Made by a program: the position numbers and the translations under genes. The notes beneath the pieces are model-generated. The model did not search any database and was not told the origin of the DNA. It saw only the letters and a program-made list of their open reading frames with translations. From contig NZ_JAAOIE010000006.1 of NCBI RefSeq assembly GCF_011326755.1, positions 83,443 through 147,442 on the forward strand: a DNA stretch of 64,000 nucleotides, written 5' to 3'. Positions 1-8,855 of the stretch are shown here, one piece after another. This DNA is from Cochlodiniinecator piscidefendens. GTDB lineage: Bacteria > Pseudomonadota > Alphaproteobacteria > Rhodobacterales > Rhodobacteraceae. Numbering within the stretch: the stretch's first letter is position 1; every line of letters begins with the position of its first letter.

Positions 1-267
1 TGGCACGAAGGCATGGACCCGGCAGGGATCACAACCCAAGACCCAGAGCTGATGAAGCGGGTTGATCCGGTTGATGCAGGGCGTCGCTTGCGTAATTACC
101 TCAAGGTTATGACGCTTGAGGCACAGACAATCGCACGGGCATGTGGGCATAATCACCTACATAATCTTGAGCCCGAAGATCTCTGCGCGCTGACAATGGA
201 GGCCGCCGCAATGGCGCAGGTTCCTTTGGCAGGCACGGATTGGTACCCAGGAAAAGGTAGTTTTTAA
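1..267 (+). CDS. Glutamate synthase-like FMN-binding protein, C-terminal end (GlxD/MgsC type), partial
   Basis: The reading frame is open from the first base and stops at 265-267, so only the last 88 residues are visible. They include WHEGMDPAGITTQDPE near the start, ACGHNHLHNLEPEDL in the middle and a QVPLAGTDWYPGKGSF tail. From memory these match the C-terminus of the FMN-binding glutamate synthase domain proteins called GlxD in rhizobia and MgsC (N-methylglutamate synthase subunit) in methylamine-using roseobacters. The glutamine synthetase-like gene that follows is the usual neighbour in both contexts. The catalytic part lies outside the window, so the substrate cannot be judged. The family is fairly certain, the specific role is not. 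Confidence 0.8.
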   Translation, partial: WHEGMDPAGITTQDPELMKRVDPVDAGRRLRNYLKVMTLEAQTIARACGHNHLHNLEPEDLCALTMEAAAMAQVPLAGTDWYPGKGSF

Positions 268-275
268 TTCGGATT

Positions 276-310
276 GGGCGCGCTTTCAGTAGGAAGCGCG
301 CCCTTCTTTT
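276..310 (+). terminator. Stem-loop with T-rich tail between the GlxD/MgsC-type gene and glnT
   Basis: A perfect 10-bp GC-rich stem (276-285 with 294-303) closes an 8-base loop and is followed by TTCTTTT (304-310). It lies 8 bases after the upstream stop and 28 bases before the glnT start. It may end transcription or attenuate read-through into glnT. Confidence 0.75.
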
Positions 311-337
311 ACTCAACAGGGAAAGGAAAGTGGAACC

Positions 338-1654
338 ATGGCAATCGATCTGGCTACTTTCGCACAAGAAAAAGGCGTCAAATACTTTATGGTCACCTAT
401 ACCGATTTATTCGGTGGCCAACGCGCAAAACTGGTACCGGCCCAAGCGATCGCCGGCATGCAAAAAGACGGGGCAGGCTTTGCCGGTTTCGCAACATATT
501 TGGATTTGACTCCGGCGCATCCTGACATGCTGTCGGTGCCAGACCCATCGTCCGTGATCCAATTGCCATGGAAACCCGAAGTGGCATGGGTTGCCGGCAA
601 TTGCATAATGGAAGACGAACCTGTCGCACAAGCGCCGCGCAACGTGCTAAACCGTCTAATCAAAGAGGCGGCAGATGAAGGTCTGCATGTTAAAACTGGC
701 ATTGAGGCCGAGTTTTTCCTACTGACCCCCAATGGCGAACAAATATCCGATCCTTATGATACGGCTGATAAACCCTGCTATGATCAGCAGGCCGTGATGC
801 GCCGCTATGACATCATTGCCGAAATCAGTGATTACATGTTGGAACTGGGCTGGGGTGCGTATCAAAACGACCACGAAGATGCCAATGGTCAGTTCGAAAT
901 GAACTGGGAATATGATGATGCATTAAAGACGGCTGATAAACACAGCTTCTTTAAATTCATGACCAAAACCATTGCTGAAAAATACGGCTACCGGGCAACC
1001 TTTATGCCTAAACCGGTTGAAGGTTTAACTGGTAACGGGTGCCATGCGCATATCTCCGTTTGGGATGCGCCCGGCAGTGATGCAAAGGTAAACGTGTTTG
1101 CCGACAACTCTAAAGAACTGGGTTTGTCAGACAAAGGGCGCGCGTTTCTAGGCGGTATCATGAAGCACGCCTCTGCCTTGGCGGCGATCACCAATCCGAC
1201 GGTGAACAGCTATAAACGGATCAACGCGCCGCGCACAGCATCGGGCGCGACTTGGGCACCAAACACTGTAACGTGGACCGGTAACAACCGTACACATATG
1301 GTGCGTGTTCCAGGGCCGGGTCGGTTTGAATTGCGCCTGCCGGATGGCGCAGTGAACCCTTATCTTTTGCAGGCGGTGATTATCGCTGCAGGTCTTGATG
1401 GTGTTCGCACCAACGCTGATCCGGGTAAACGTCATGATATCGACATGTACGCCGAAGGTCACAAAATCAAAGACGCGCCTAAATTGCCGCTGAACCTATT
1501 GGATGCGCTGCGCTATTACGACGAAGACGAAGGCCTGAAGTCGATGATGGGGGATGAGTTCTCAGCTGCTTATCTTAAGTTAAAGCACCAAGAGTGGAAT
1601 TCATTTGTTTCCCATTTCTCACGTTGGGAAAAAGAGAATACACTCGACATCTAA
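338..1654 (+). CDS. glnT: Type III glutamine synthetase family protein (GlnT / gamma-glutamylmethylamide synthetase GmaS)
   Basis: This 438-residue protein belongs to the glutamine synthetase fold, which joins an amine to glutamate with ATP. GS hallmarks are visible: an EAEFFLLTPNG segment near residue 122, NDHEDANGQFEMNW near 180, GNGCHAHISVW near 230 and a PGRFELRLPDGAVNPYL segment near 325. Length and sequence fit the GlnT/GmaS subgroup. In roseobacters GmaS makes gamma-glutamylmethylamide from methylamine and sits next to mgsABC. In rhizobia GlnT follows glxBCD. The upstream partial gene fits either case. The start at 338 has a GGAAAG stretch upstream. GmaS and GlnT cannot be separated from sequence reading alone; GmaS is a real possibility. 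Confidence 0.85.
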   Translation: MAIDLATFAQEKGVKYFMVTYTDLFGGQRAKLVPAQAIAGMQKDGAGFAGFATYLDLTPAHPDMLSVPDPSSVIQLPWKPEVAWVAGNCIMEDEPVAQAPRNVLNRLIKEAADEGLHVKTGIEAEFFLLTPNGEQISDPYDTADKPCYDQQAVMRRYDIIAEISDYMLELGWGAYQNDHEDANGQFEMNWEYDDALKTADKHSFFKFMTKTIAEKYGYRATFMPKPVEGLTGNGCHAHISVWDAPGSDAKVNVFADNSKELGLSDKGRAFLGGIMKHASALAAITNPTVNSYKRINAPRTASGATWAPNTVTWTGNNRTHMVRVPGPGRFELRLPDGAVNPYLLQAVIIAAGLDGVRTNADPGKRHDIDMYAEGHKIKDAPKLPLNLLDALRYYDEDEGLKSMMGDEFSAAYLKLKHQEWNSFVSHFSRWEKENTLDI

Positions 1655-1671
1655 TGATGTGAAATTAAAGG

Positions 1672-1703
1672 AAGGCGCCCCGACATACCATGGGGCGCTT
1701 TTT
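1672..1703 (+). terminator. Rho-independent terminator of glnT
   Basis: GCGCCCC (1675-1681) pairs with GGGGCGC (1692-1698), extended by A-T pairs, and is followed by TTTTT (1699-1703). It starts 17 bases after the glnT stop and precedes the 3' end of the oppositely oriented putR. Confidence 0.85.
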
Positions 1704-1736
1704 CGCGTTCTGCTGAACTTTATATGTCCAGATCCG

Positions 1737-2204
1737 TCAGAATGAATCATCTTTGACAGATTGCATGGAAACATGTGTTGACGAGCTGCCGACGTGGGGA
1801 AGGGTAGATATGACTCTGCCTAAGATTTCGCGATAGCTGCGCATGTCATTGGTTCTGAGCTTTAAGAGATAATCAAATGCCCCGGCGATCATATGGCATT
1901 GCTCAATTTCAGGGACATTTTGCACACTAGCATTGAATTCGCGAAGCGCACCTTCGGTGGTGTCTGTTAAACGAACTTCAACAAATACGACCTGTTCCTT
2001 ACCCAATTTGACCGGGTTTAAAATGGCCTTGAACCCCTGAATGTATCCCTCGGAAATCAATCTCTTTAGACGTACCTGACACGGGGTTTTTGAAAGGCCG
2101 ACGCGTGCAGATAACTCTGTTACTGGTAAACGCCCTTCACGACTAAGGATTTGTATGATTTCCACATCGTATCGGTCTAATTGATCTGTTTTGTGCGCAT
2201 TCAT
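1737..2204 (-). CDS. putR: Lrp/AsnC-family regulator of proline catabolism, PutR
   Basis: This 155-residue protein has the Lrp layout. An N-terminal winged helix-turn-helix (about residues 10-60, with LSARVGLSKTPCQVRLKRL) is followed by an alpha/beta ligand-sensing domain (about 75-150, with the usual GAFDYLLKLRTNDM segment). It is transcribed away from putA with about 120 bases between the starts. This is the standard arrangement for PutR, the Lrp-type activator of putA in alphaproteobacteria that responds to proline. The neighbouring PutA lacks its own DNA-binding domain, so a separate regulator is expected. A repeated 10-mer in the shared intergenic region is a candidate binding site. Confidence 0.9.
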   Translation of the reverse strand: MNAHKTDQLDRYDVEIIQILSREGRLPVTELSARVGLSKTPCQVRLKRLISEGYIQGFKAILNPVKLGKEQVVFVEVRLTDTTEGALREFNASVQNVPEIEQCHMIAGAFDYLLKLRTNDMRSYREILGRVISTLPHVGSSSTHVSMQSVKDDSF

Positions 2205-2220
2205 GGGTTATTTGGCCAAA

Positions 2221-2260
2221 ATATGGATTAATTTAAGTTGCTAATCTTTCATATGGATTA
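2221..2260. promoter_or_regulatory. Direct repeat in the putR-putA intergenic region, candidate PutR site
   Basis: ATATGGATTA occurs exactly at 2221-2230 and again at 2251-2260, 30 bases apart, or about three helical turns. Both copies have AT-rich flanks and lie between the divergent putR and putA starts. This fits cooperative binding by an oligomeric Lrp-family protein. The assignment is inferred from position and spacing. Confidence 0.5.
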
Positions 2261-2325
2261 TTTTTGGTCAACTAGACTTTGTCTTTTGGTGTAATGTTGT
2301 CCAAACCAGTTCTTGAGGAGGAATT

Positions 2326-5300
2326 ATGTCTAGCTTGAACGAGATCCGCACACATCTTCGGCACAATAACCTGCGCAATGAAACGCAAGTCATACAAGAA
2401 CTGATCGACGCTCATCCAATTTCTGCGGCGAAGCGTGCAGTCGTTCAGAATCGCGCAACAGATTTGGTGACGGCAATTCGAAACGATAGCAATCCGGGCC
2501 TGATGGAAGTGTTCTTGGCGGAATATGGGTTATCGACAAACGAAGGCGTCGCATTAATGTGCCTGGCAGAAGCGTTGCTTCGTGTGCCGGATGCCGAAAC
2601 AATCGACGCTTTGATCGAAGATAAAATTGCCCCGTCGGCATGGGGTCAGCACCTTGGGCAATCTTCCTCTTCTCTGGTCAATGCCTCGACGTGGGCGTTG
2701 ATGCTGACGGGTAAAGTTTTGCAAGATGGAACTGGGATCGCTGCAACGCTTAAGGGCGCTGTTAAACGGTTGGGAGAGCCAGTGATCCGCGTTGCGGTTG
2801 GGCGTGCAATGAAGGAAATGGGCGCGCAATTTGTACTTGGGCAAACCATCAAGGAAGCCGTCAAGCGTGGAAAAACCAAAGAGAGTGAAGGTTATACCTA
2901 TTCTTATGACATGCTCGGAGAAGCGGCGCTAACTGCTGCGGATGCCACGGCGTTTCTGAACGCGTATTCAGATGCGATCGCAAAACTAGCGGATGAATGC
3001 CGATCCAATGATATTCGCGAAAACCCGGGAATTTCCATCAAACTCTCTGCGCTGCACCCACGGTATGAAGTGGGTCAAAAAGAACGGGTGATGAAGGAAT
3101 TGGTGCCTGTAACCTTGCGATTGGCGCAGCAGGCTAAAGCCGCGGGCATGGGGTTAAACATCGATGCCGAAGAGGCTGACCGTCTTGAGCTTTCGATGGA
3201 TGTAATCGAAGCGGTGCTGCGCGATCCCTCTTTGGCGGGCTGGGATGGCTTTGGTGTTGTTGTGCAAGCCTACGGAAAGCGCGCGCCGCAAGTCATCGAT
3301 TGGCTGTATGCGTTGTCTGGCGAATTGGATCGTAAAATTATGGTGCGGTTGGTCAAAGGCGCATATTGGGACACTGAAGTAAAACGGGCTCAGGTTGAGG
3401 GCCTGTCTGGATTTCCGGTTTTCACCCGTAAAGTTGCAACCGATGTGTCTTATGTGTGTTGCGCCCAAAAACTGCTGGGGATGACAGATAGAATTTATCC
3501 ACAATTTGCCACGCACAACGCACATACTGTCGCGGCTGTTCTGGAAATGGCTGACGATAAAACAACGTTTGAATTCCAACGCTTGCACGGTATGGGCGAA
3601 AGCCTACATGATTTGGTTCTTAAGAAAAATGGAACGCGTTGTCGGATCTATGCTCCCGTCGGAGCCCATCGTGATCTACTGGCGTATCTCGTGCGGCGTT
3701 TGTTGGAAAATGGTGCAAATTCGTCTTTTGTTAATCAGATTGTCGATGAAACTGTTGCCCCCGAAATTGTGGCGGCTGACCCTTTTGAAGCGTATGGCGC
3801 TGGGGGTGTGAATGCAGCGGTACGTTTACCGAGTGATATATACGGCGATGAGCGCCCAAATTCTCGCGGTTGGGATTTGCATGATATTGACGATCTCGCT
3901 GAAATCGAAGCCGCCCGCGCACCTTTCGAAAATCACTTTTGGAAAACGGGCCCATTAATCAGTGGTGTGGTGAACGGCGATGCGGAACGCGCAGTTGTAA
4001 GCCCTGCTAATCATGATGACGCTGTAGGTTCGGTCGTTCAAGCTTCTCCCGAAGATGTAGAAACAGCGCTGGCAAACGCCACGGCTTGGGCGATGGATGC
4101 TAAGGCGCGTGCAGAGGTTCTGTGCCGCGCTGCGGATCTTTATGAACAGCACTTTGGTGAGTTCTTTGCTGCCCTCACGCGCGAAGCAGGAAAGACCCCG
4201 ATGGATGCAATCGCCGAATTGCGCGAAGCTGTTGATTTCCTACGCTACTACGCTGCACGGGGAACAGAGCTTTCTAATCCGGCGCGGGGCATTATGGCGT
4301 GTATCTCGCCGTGGAATTTCCCGCTGGCGATCTTTACCGGGCAAATTGCAGCGGCGTTGGCTGCTGGAAATGGGGTTGTGGCGAAACCGGCTGACCCCAC
4401 CTCAATTACCGCCAGCATTGCTGTACGTTTGATCCATGAGGCAGGGGTGCCGGTGACCGCGTTACAACTCTTGCCGGGTCGCGGTTCTGTAGTGGGCGCA
4501 CGTTTGACGTCGGATGAACGGGTTAAAGGCATCTGCTTCACGGGTTCCACGCACACGGCCCAAACAATAAACCGGGCGATGGTTGAGAAAATCACACCTG
4601 CTGCGCCTTTGATCGCGGAAACGGGTGGACTGAATTCAATGATTGTTGATTCAACAGCTCTGCCGGAACAAGCAATTAAAGACATTGTAGCCTCGGCCTT
4701 CCAATCTGCGGGGCAACGGTGTTCTGCGCTTAGATTGCTGTATGTACAAGAAGACGTCGCGGAAACTTTTTTGGAAATGCTCTATGGCGCGATGGATGAG
4801 TTGGTCGTCAATAATCCGTGGAGCCTACAAACGGATGTCGGGCCTGTTATCAATGAGGGCGCATATTCCGAAATTCAGGATTATATCGAAACTGCGCGTG
4901 TGCAAGGCCGGGTCTTAAAAGAGATTTCAGCGCCGGAAGTAGGAACATTTGTTGCTCCAACTGTGTTGAAAGTGAACGGCATCGCTGATCTGGAAAAAGA
5001 GGTTTTTGGCCCAGTTATGCATGTCGCTACGTACAAAGCGTCAGAGCTTGATGCCGTTGTTGATGCGATTAATGCCACTGGATTTGGTCTGACCTTTGGG
5101 ATGCATTCGCGGATTGATGATCGGATTGAACAAGTCACTGCGCAGCTGAACGTTGGTAACATGTATATCAACCGCAACCAAATCGGCGCGATTGTTGGAT
5201 CGCAACCGTTTGGTGGTGAGGGGCTGTCAGGAACGGGCCCCAAGGCAGGTGGCCCATCTTATGTGAAGCGATTTGCCCAACCAAAGGCACGTAGCATTCA

Positions 5301-5799
5301 AACCGATGACATACCTTTTGCCGAACTTTCGGCAGTACAAGCGGCTTTACATGCGGCACCGAAGCCTTCACGCAAAGTCCTTAACCGGTTGGAACTTCCT
5401 GGTCCAACAGGTGAATCGAATGTGCTTTCGACATATGGGCGCGGCATATTTTTATGCTTGGGCCCGACGCTTGAAGCTGCTCTGCAACAGGCTGAAATCG
5501 CGCGTGCACATGGCTGTTCGGCAGTTGTTGTGGCCCCCGGTGGAACAGGCGCATCTGCAGTCAACGGAACCCTAGATCCGGCGCATCTGCGTGAATTAAC
5601 GGGGTTAGATGCTGTGGTTTATTGGGCCCCTGAGGAAGTTATGCGCGATTTGCGTACTGCACTGGCCTATCGGGACGGCGCTTTGATTCCGCTGATCAAC
5701 GACGAAGATTTCGGTGAACGCTGTCATCTAGAACGTCATGTTTGTGTCGATACCACCGCAGCAGGCGGTAATGCTTCGCTGTTGGCGCAAGCGAGCTGA
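2326..5799 (+). CDS. putA: Bifunctional proline dehydrogenase / L-glutamate-gamma-semialdehyde dehydrogenase
   Basis: This 1157-residue enzyme oxidises proline to glutamate in two steps: an FAD-dependent proline dehydrogenase module (about residues 130-470) and an NAD-dependent P5C dehydrogenase module (about 540-990). The first module shows RLVKGAYWDTEVKRAQ, FATHNAHT and the YAPVGAHRDLLAYLVRRLLE segment. The second shows SPWNFPLAIFTGQ, catalytic Glu765 in AETGG, catalytic Cys799 in GQRCSA and the QPFGGEGLSGTGPKAGGP loop. A further C-terminal domain of about 150 residues is present, as in longer PutA types. The N-terminus lacks the ribbon-helix-helix of E. coli PutA, so regulation is left to the divergent PutR. 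A strong ribosome site (GAGGAGG) precedes the start. Confidence 0.98.
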   Translation: MSSLNEIRTHLRHNNLRNETQVIQELIDAHPISAAKRAVVQNRATDLVTAIRNDSNPGLMEVFLAEYGLSTNEGVALMCLAEALLRVPDAETIDALIEDKIAPSAWGQHLGQSSSSLVNASTWALMLTGKVLQDGTGIAATLKGAVKRLGEPVIRVAVGRAMKEMGAQFVLGQTIKEAVKRGKTKESEGYTYSYDMLGEAALTAADATAFLNAYSDAIAKLADECRSNDIRENPGISIKLSALHPRYEVGQKERVMKELVPVTLRLAQQAKAAGMGLNIDAEEADRLELSMDVIEAVLRDPSLAGWDGFGVVVQAYGKRAPQVIDWLYALSGELDRKIMVRLVKGAYWDTEVKRAQVEGLSGFPVFTRKVATDVSYVCCAQKLLGMTDRIYPQFATHNAHTVAAVLEMADDKTTFEFQRLHGMGESLHDLVLKKNGTRCRIYAPVGAHRDLLAYLVRRLLENGANSSFVNQIVDETVAPEIVAADPFEAYGAGGVNAAVRLPSDIYGDERPNSRGWDLHDIDDLAEIEAARAPFENHFWKTGPLISGVVNGDAERAVVSPANHDDAVGSVVQASPEDVETALANATAWAMDAKARAEVLCRAADLYEQHFGEFFAALTREAGKTPMDAIAELREAVDFLRYYAARGTELSNPARGIMACISPWNFPLAIFTGQIAAALAAGNGVVAKPADPTSITASIAVRLIHEAGVPVTALQLLPGRGSVVGARLTSDERVKGICFTGSTHTAQTINRAMVEKITPAAPLIAETGGLNSMIVDSTALPEQAIKDIVASAFQSAGQRCSALRLLYVQEDVAETFLEMLYGAMDELVVNNPWSLQTDVGPVINEGAYSEIQDYIETARVQGRVLKEISAPEVGTFVAPTVLKVNGIADLEKEVFGPVMHVATYKASELDAVVDAINATGFGLTFGMHSRIDDRIEQVTAQLNVGNMYINRNQIGAIVGSQPFGGEGLSGTGPKAGGPSYVKRFAQPKARSIQTDDIPFAELSAVQAALHAAPKPSRKVLNRLELPGPTGESNVLSTYGRGIFLCLGPTLEAALQQAEIARAHGCSAVVVAPGGTGASAVNGTLDPAHLRELTGLDAVVYWAPEEVMRDLRTALAYRDGALIPLINDEDFGERCHLERHVCVDTTAAGGNASLLAQAS

Positions 5800-5917
5800 G
5801 CAGCAAGAGGCTTTTGAAACACCTGCGATTGGGCCAGCTCTTGGGGTTGGTCCAGTCGTACATCGCGCTCTATAATTTGCGTTATGTAATATTGTTGGTT
5901 TGTTCAACGCCAAGAGA

Positions 5918-6820
5918 TCAGTGATTGATGTTAGGGTTTTCTTTCAGTCGATGTACCAATAGATCGACGAACGCTCTGATTTTGGCATTTGCCTTTCGGC
6001 CTTCCAAATGAATGATGCTCACAGGAATGGATTTGGGTTCGTAGTCACGCAGGATCCGCACCAATGACCCTGCACGCAACTCTTCGCCAACTTGGTATGA
6101 CATTAAACGGGTAATTCCGAACCCTTTTTTGGCGGCTTCGATGGCAGTGCCATTTTGATTGCATTGCAGGCGTGGCGAAATTTTTATGCTGAGCTTACGA
6201 TCTGCTTTTTCAAACTGCCACGTCGTTGAGGCCTCGATGGTGGATGCAAGAGTGACCTCGTGATTGATTAGGTCTTCGGGTGACTTAGGGGTTCCGTGTT
6301 TTTCGAAATACTCTGGGGCACCGCAAACCACACGTTGAACGCTTCCGACTTGCGTTGCGAATAAACCTGAATCTTTGAGGTGCCCAATGCGGACAGCGAT
6401 GTCTAAGCCTTCATCAAGAATATTGCCAACGCGATCATAGAACATTGCTTTTACATCAACAGCAGGGTTTTGCTGTAGATATTCGGTTAGAATTGGCGCG
6501 ATGTGTTTTTGACCGAACAAAACGGGGGCGGTGATTGATAGGCTGCCTCGTGGTTCTATGTAACTTCCGGATGCTGCGGCTTCGGCCTGTTCTAGATCTT
6601 CTAGAATTTGCTTGGCGTCTTTGTAAAATCGCGCTCCGGTATCCGTTAATCGAACATGTCGCGTGGTACGATTGAACAGGCGCACGTCTAGGTTTTGTTC
6701 GAGTTGAGCAATGGCACGGGTAACTGCAGGAGCTGAAAGATTTAATTTGCGGCTGGTGGCCACAAAACTTTGGCAATTTGCCACTTCGACGAAAACGCGC
6801 ATGTTTTCAAGCTTGTCCAC
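5918..6820 (-). CDS. LysR-family transcriptional regulator
   Basis: This 300-residue protein has an N-terminal winged helix (about residues 3-60, with FVEVANCQSFVATSRKLNLS and AVTRAIAQLEQNL) and a substrate-binding domain (about 90-290). The subtype resembles the large DsdC/AaeR-like group in which GSLSITAPVLFG follows the linker helix. It is divergent from the DUF1348 and PPOX genes, with 126 bases between the starts, and probably controls them. A 6+6 inverted repeat of LysR-box form lies in that gap. It converges with putA across 118 bases in which I see no convincing terminator. Confidence 0.93.
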   Translation of the reverse strand: MDKLENMRVFVEVANCQSFVATSRKLNLSAPAVTRAIAQLEQNLDVRLFNRTTRHVRLTDTGARFYKDAKQILEDLEQAEAAASGSYIEPRGSLSITAPVLFGQKHIAPILTEYLQQNPAVDVKAMFYDRVGNILDEGLDIAVRIGHLKDSGLFATQVGSVQRVVCGAPEYFEKHGTPKSPEDLINHEVTLASTIEASTTWQFEKADRKLSIKISPRLQCNQNGTAIEAAKKGFGITRLMSYQVGEELRAGSLVRILRDYEPKSIPVSIIHLEGRKANAKIRAFVDLLVHRLKENPNINH

Positions 6821-6847
6821 TGCAAGGTTCCTTGGGGCTTTGATTAT

Positions 6848-6866
6848 TATTTCGCATGATGAAATA
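6848..6866. promoter_or_regulatory. LysR-box-like inverted repeat
   Basis: TATTTC (6848-6853) and GAAATA (6861-6866) form a perfect inverted repeat around 7 bases, and contain a T-N11-A core. It lies between the divergent LysR gene and the DUF1348 gene, where a LysR protein would be expected to bind. Confidence 0.5.
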
Positions 6867-6946
6867 TACAGTTTTAAAATGACACAATTATTTCAAATTG
6901 GTTTCTGAGTATGTTTCTCCAAACTTGATCAAAGTGAGAGCAACAT

Positions 6947-7411
6947 ATGCCCCGTCCCCCATTACCTCCGTTTACGGAGCAGACCGCTATCGAAAAAATC
7001 CGCCTTGCTGAGGATGGCTGGAATTCGCGTGACGCAAGCAAGGTCGCGCTGGCTTATTCAGAGAACACAAATTGGCGCAACCGGGCACATTTTGTATCCA
7101 ATCGCCAAGAAGCCGAAGCGTTTCTGGCTGCAAAATGGGTTAGGGAAAATGAGTATCGCCTGATCAAAGAGCTTTGGGCATTTTCGAGTAATCGAATTGC
7201 CGTGCGTTACGCTTATGAATGGCGTGATGATAGCGGCAATTGGTTCCGTTCTTATGGGAATGAAAATTGGGAATTTGAAGCGGATGGCCTAATGGTCAAT
7301 CGTTTTGCCAGCATTAATGATCTCCCTATCAAAGAAGAGGATCGTTTGTTCCACTGGCCGTTGGGCCGGCGCCCTGATGATCACCCCGGATTGAGTGAAC
7401 TCGGGCTATAA
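6947..7411 (+). CDS. DUF1348 family protein (NTF2-like fold)
   Basis: This 154-residue protein matches the DUF1348 family of the SnoaL/NTF2-like superfamily. Typical segments are an N-terminal [34 protein letters not shown], an [20 protein letters not shown] strand pair and a [19 protein letters not shown] tail. The family forms a small cone-shaped pocket, but its substrate is unknown and no catalytic residue can be named with confidence. The PPOX-family gene begins 17 bases downstream, so the two are probably co-transcribed and controlled by the divergent LysR protein. It has no signal peptide or membrane segment and is probably cytoplasmic. Confidence 0.85.
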   Translation: MPRPPLPPFTEQTAIEKIRLAEDGWNSRDASKVALAYSENTNWRNRAHFVSNRQEAEAFLAAKWVRENEYRLIKELWAFSSNRIAVRYAYEWRDDSGNWFRSYGNENWEFEADGLMVNRFASINDLPIKEEDRLFHWPLGRRPDDHPGLSELGL

Positions 7412-7428
7412 CACAACAGGAGGAAAAG

Positions 7429-8043
7429 ATGGCGTATTCAAGCGATATTGCATTCACGGATGTTGTAAAATCTATTCAATCCCGAAAAGGGTCACGCGAT
7501 CTGTATGCGCAAATGGAACAGAACGGTAGTTGGGACACGGAAATTATGCCTGACATTGCCGCTTATATCGCGGATCAACAGAGCTTTTTTCTAGCGACCG
7601 CAAATGCCGAAGGCCAACCCTATATTCAGCACCGCGGCGGCCCCGTCGGTTTTCTGAAGGTTCTAGACAAAAAAACCTTGGCCTTTGCGGACTTTAAGGG
7701 AAACAAACAGTTTATCAGTCAGGGCAATCTATCCGAAAACTCTAAATCCTTTATTTTTCTCATTGATTACACCAATCGGACCAGGGTGAAAATTTGGGGA
7801 ACTGCGAAAATAGTAGAAGATGATACGCAGCTGTTGACCGAGCTGATGCCGGAAGATGGCACGTATCGCGCGCGCCCTGAACAGGTGTTGAAATTTACAG
7901 TTGAGGCGCTTGATCGCAATTGCCCACAACATATTCCTCAACGTTTTGAACGTAATGATGTGGAGCGGATGTTAAGTGAAAAAGACGCGCAAATTGCCCA
8001 ACTTGAGGAACGTATTCGCACGCTCACGATGAAGACAGAATAA
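7429..8043 (+). CDS. Pyridoxamine 5'-phosphate oxidase-family flavin-binding protein
   Basis: This 204-residue protein shows the split-barrel FMN-binding fold. A FFLATANAEGQPYIQHRGG strand region lies near residues 51-69, followed by LAFADFKGNKQFISQGNL and a TRVKIWGTAKIVEDD strand. The family includes PNP oxidases and many general flavin or F420 reductases. This member lacks enough landmarks to be called PdxH. The last 25 residues (EKDAQIAQLEERIRTL) look like a short coiled coil, which is unusual and might mediate oligomerisation. A clear AGGAGGA site precedes the start. It is likely an operon with the DUF1348 gene and may act in the same redox or detoxification task. Confidence 0.88.
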   Translation: MAYSSDIAFTDVVKSIQSRKGSRDLYAQMEQNGSWDTEIMPDIAAYIADQQSFFLATANAEGQPYIQHRGGPVGFLKVLDKKTLAFADFKGNKQFISQGNLSENSKSFIFLIDYTNRTRVKIWGTAKIVEDDTQLLTELMPEDGTYRARPEQVLKFTVEALDRNCPQHIPQRFERNDVERMLSEKDAQIAQLEERIRTLTMKTE

Positions 8044-8102
8044 ATATGTCAGGACGCATCGAATACTTACGAAGCTCAGAAAGGGCGCATCCGCCGCACG
8101 GG

Positions 8103-8855
8103 CTAAATCAACCCGCCATTCACGTGTAAAATTTGCCCGGTAATATAACCTGCATCTTGGCTTAGCAAAAAACGTATGGCTTGGCTGACATCCTCGGGTT
8201 TTCCCAAACGTCCGAGCGGGATTTTGCGGGTGATCTCGTCTAAAACATTAGGAGAGAGCGCATCACCGGTGCCTTTGTCCTTTTCAATATAGCCGGGTAC
8301 AACGCAGTTTACCGTTATGCTATCCTTGGCCAAGGCCAACGATAGGCTGCGGACGGCGACTTCAATCGCTCCTTTTGAGGCGGCAGATGCTGGGAACTGG
8401 GGCATGTCCGTTCGAAATACATGCGAAGTGAAGCTTCCGACAGCTACGATTCTGGGATGCGGCGCCTGAGACAGCAGATGCTTTGCACTTTGCACCAACT
8501 CAAAGAAACTCTGGGTATTGCCGAGAAAAGCATAAGAAATGTCGTCAGGTTGCATTTCGTTCAGGCTTTTCAAAAGCGGAAATCCCGCGTTGGCAACCAA
8601 AGCATCCAGTTGTCCAAAACGGGCGGCGTGTGCAGCTACGATTGCAGCGGCTGTGCCCGGTTCTGATAAATCCCCAAGTATTGTTTCAACTTCGGCCCCT
8701 CGATCGCGCGCTTGATTTGCGATCGCATTTAGCGCTGTTTCGGACTTGCGGGTGTGTAACGTTAGCTGAGCGCCCGGTTTTGAACAGGTCAAAGCCAGCG
8801 CTGCCCCAATTCCTGATGCCGCACCGGTGATGATTGTTGAAACGCCTCTAGTCAT
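8103..8855 (-). CDS. SDR-family oxidoreductase with substituted catalytic tyrosine
   Basis: This 250-residue Rossmann-fold protein has the TGAASGIGAAL nucleotide-binding motif at residues 10-20, NAG at 89-91 and a C-terminal ITGQILHVNGG segment typical of classical SDRs. The start at 8855 is chosen because it forms an ATGA overlap with the upstream LysR stop. An upstream ATG at 8897 is in frame but lies well inside that gene. The YxxxK motif reads Ser157-x-x-x-Lys161, so the catalytic tyrosine is replaced by serine. This may change or abolish normal SDR chemistry. It is the last gene of the long minus-strand cluster. The substrate is unknown. Confidence 0.85.
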   Translation of the reverse strand: MTRGVSTIITGAASGIGAALALTCSKPGAQLTLHTRKSETALNAIANQARDRGAEVETILGDLSEPGTAAAIVAAHAARFGQLDALVANAGFPLLKSLNEMQPDDISYAFLGNTQSFFELVQSAKHLLSQAPHPRIVAVGSFTSHVFRTDMPQFPASAASKGAIEVAVRSLSLALAKDSITVNCVVPGYIEKDKGTGDALSPNVLDEITRKIPLGRLGKPEDVSQAIRFLLSQDAGYITGQILHVNGGLI

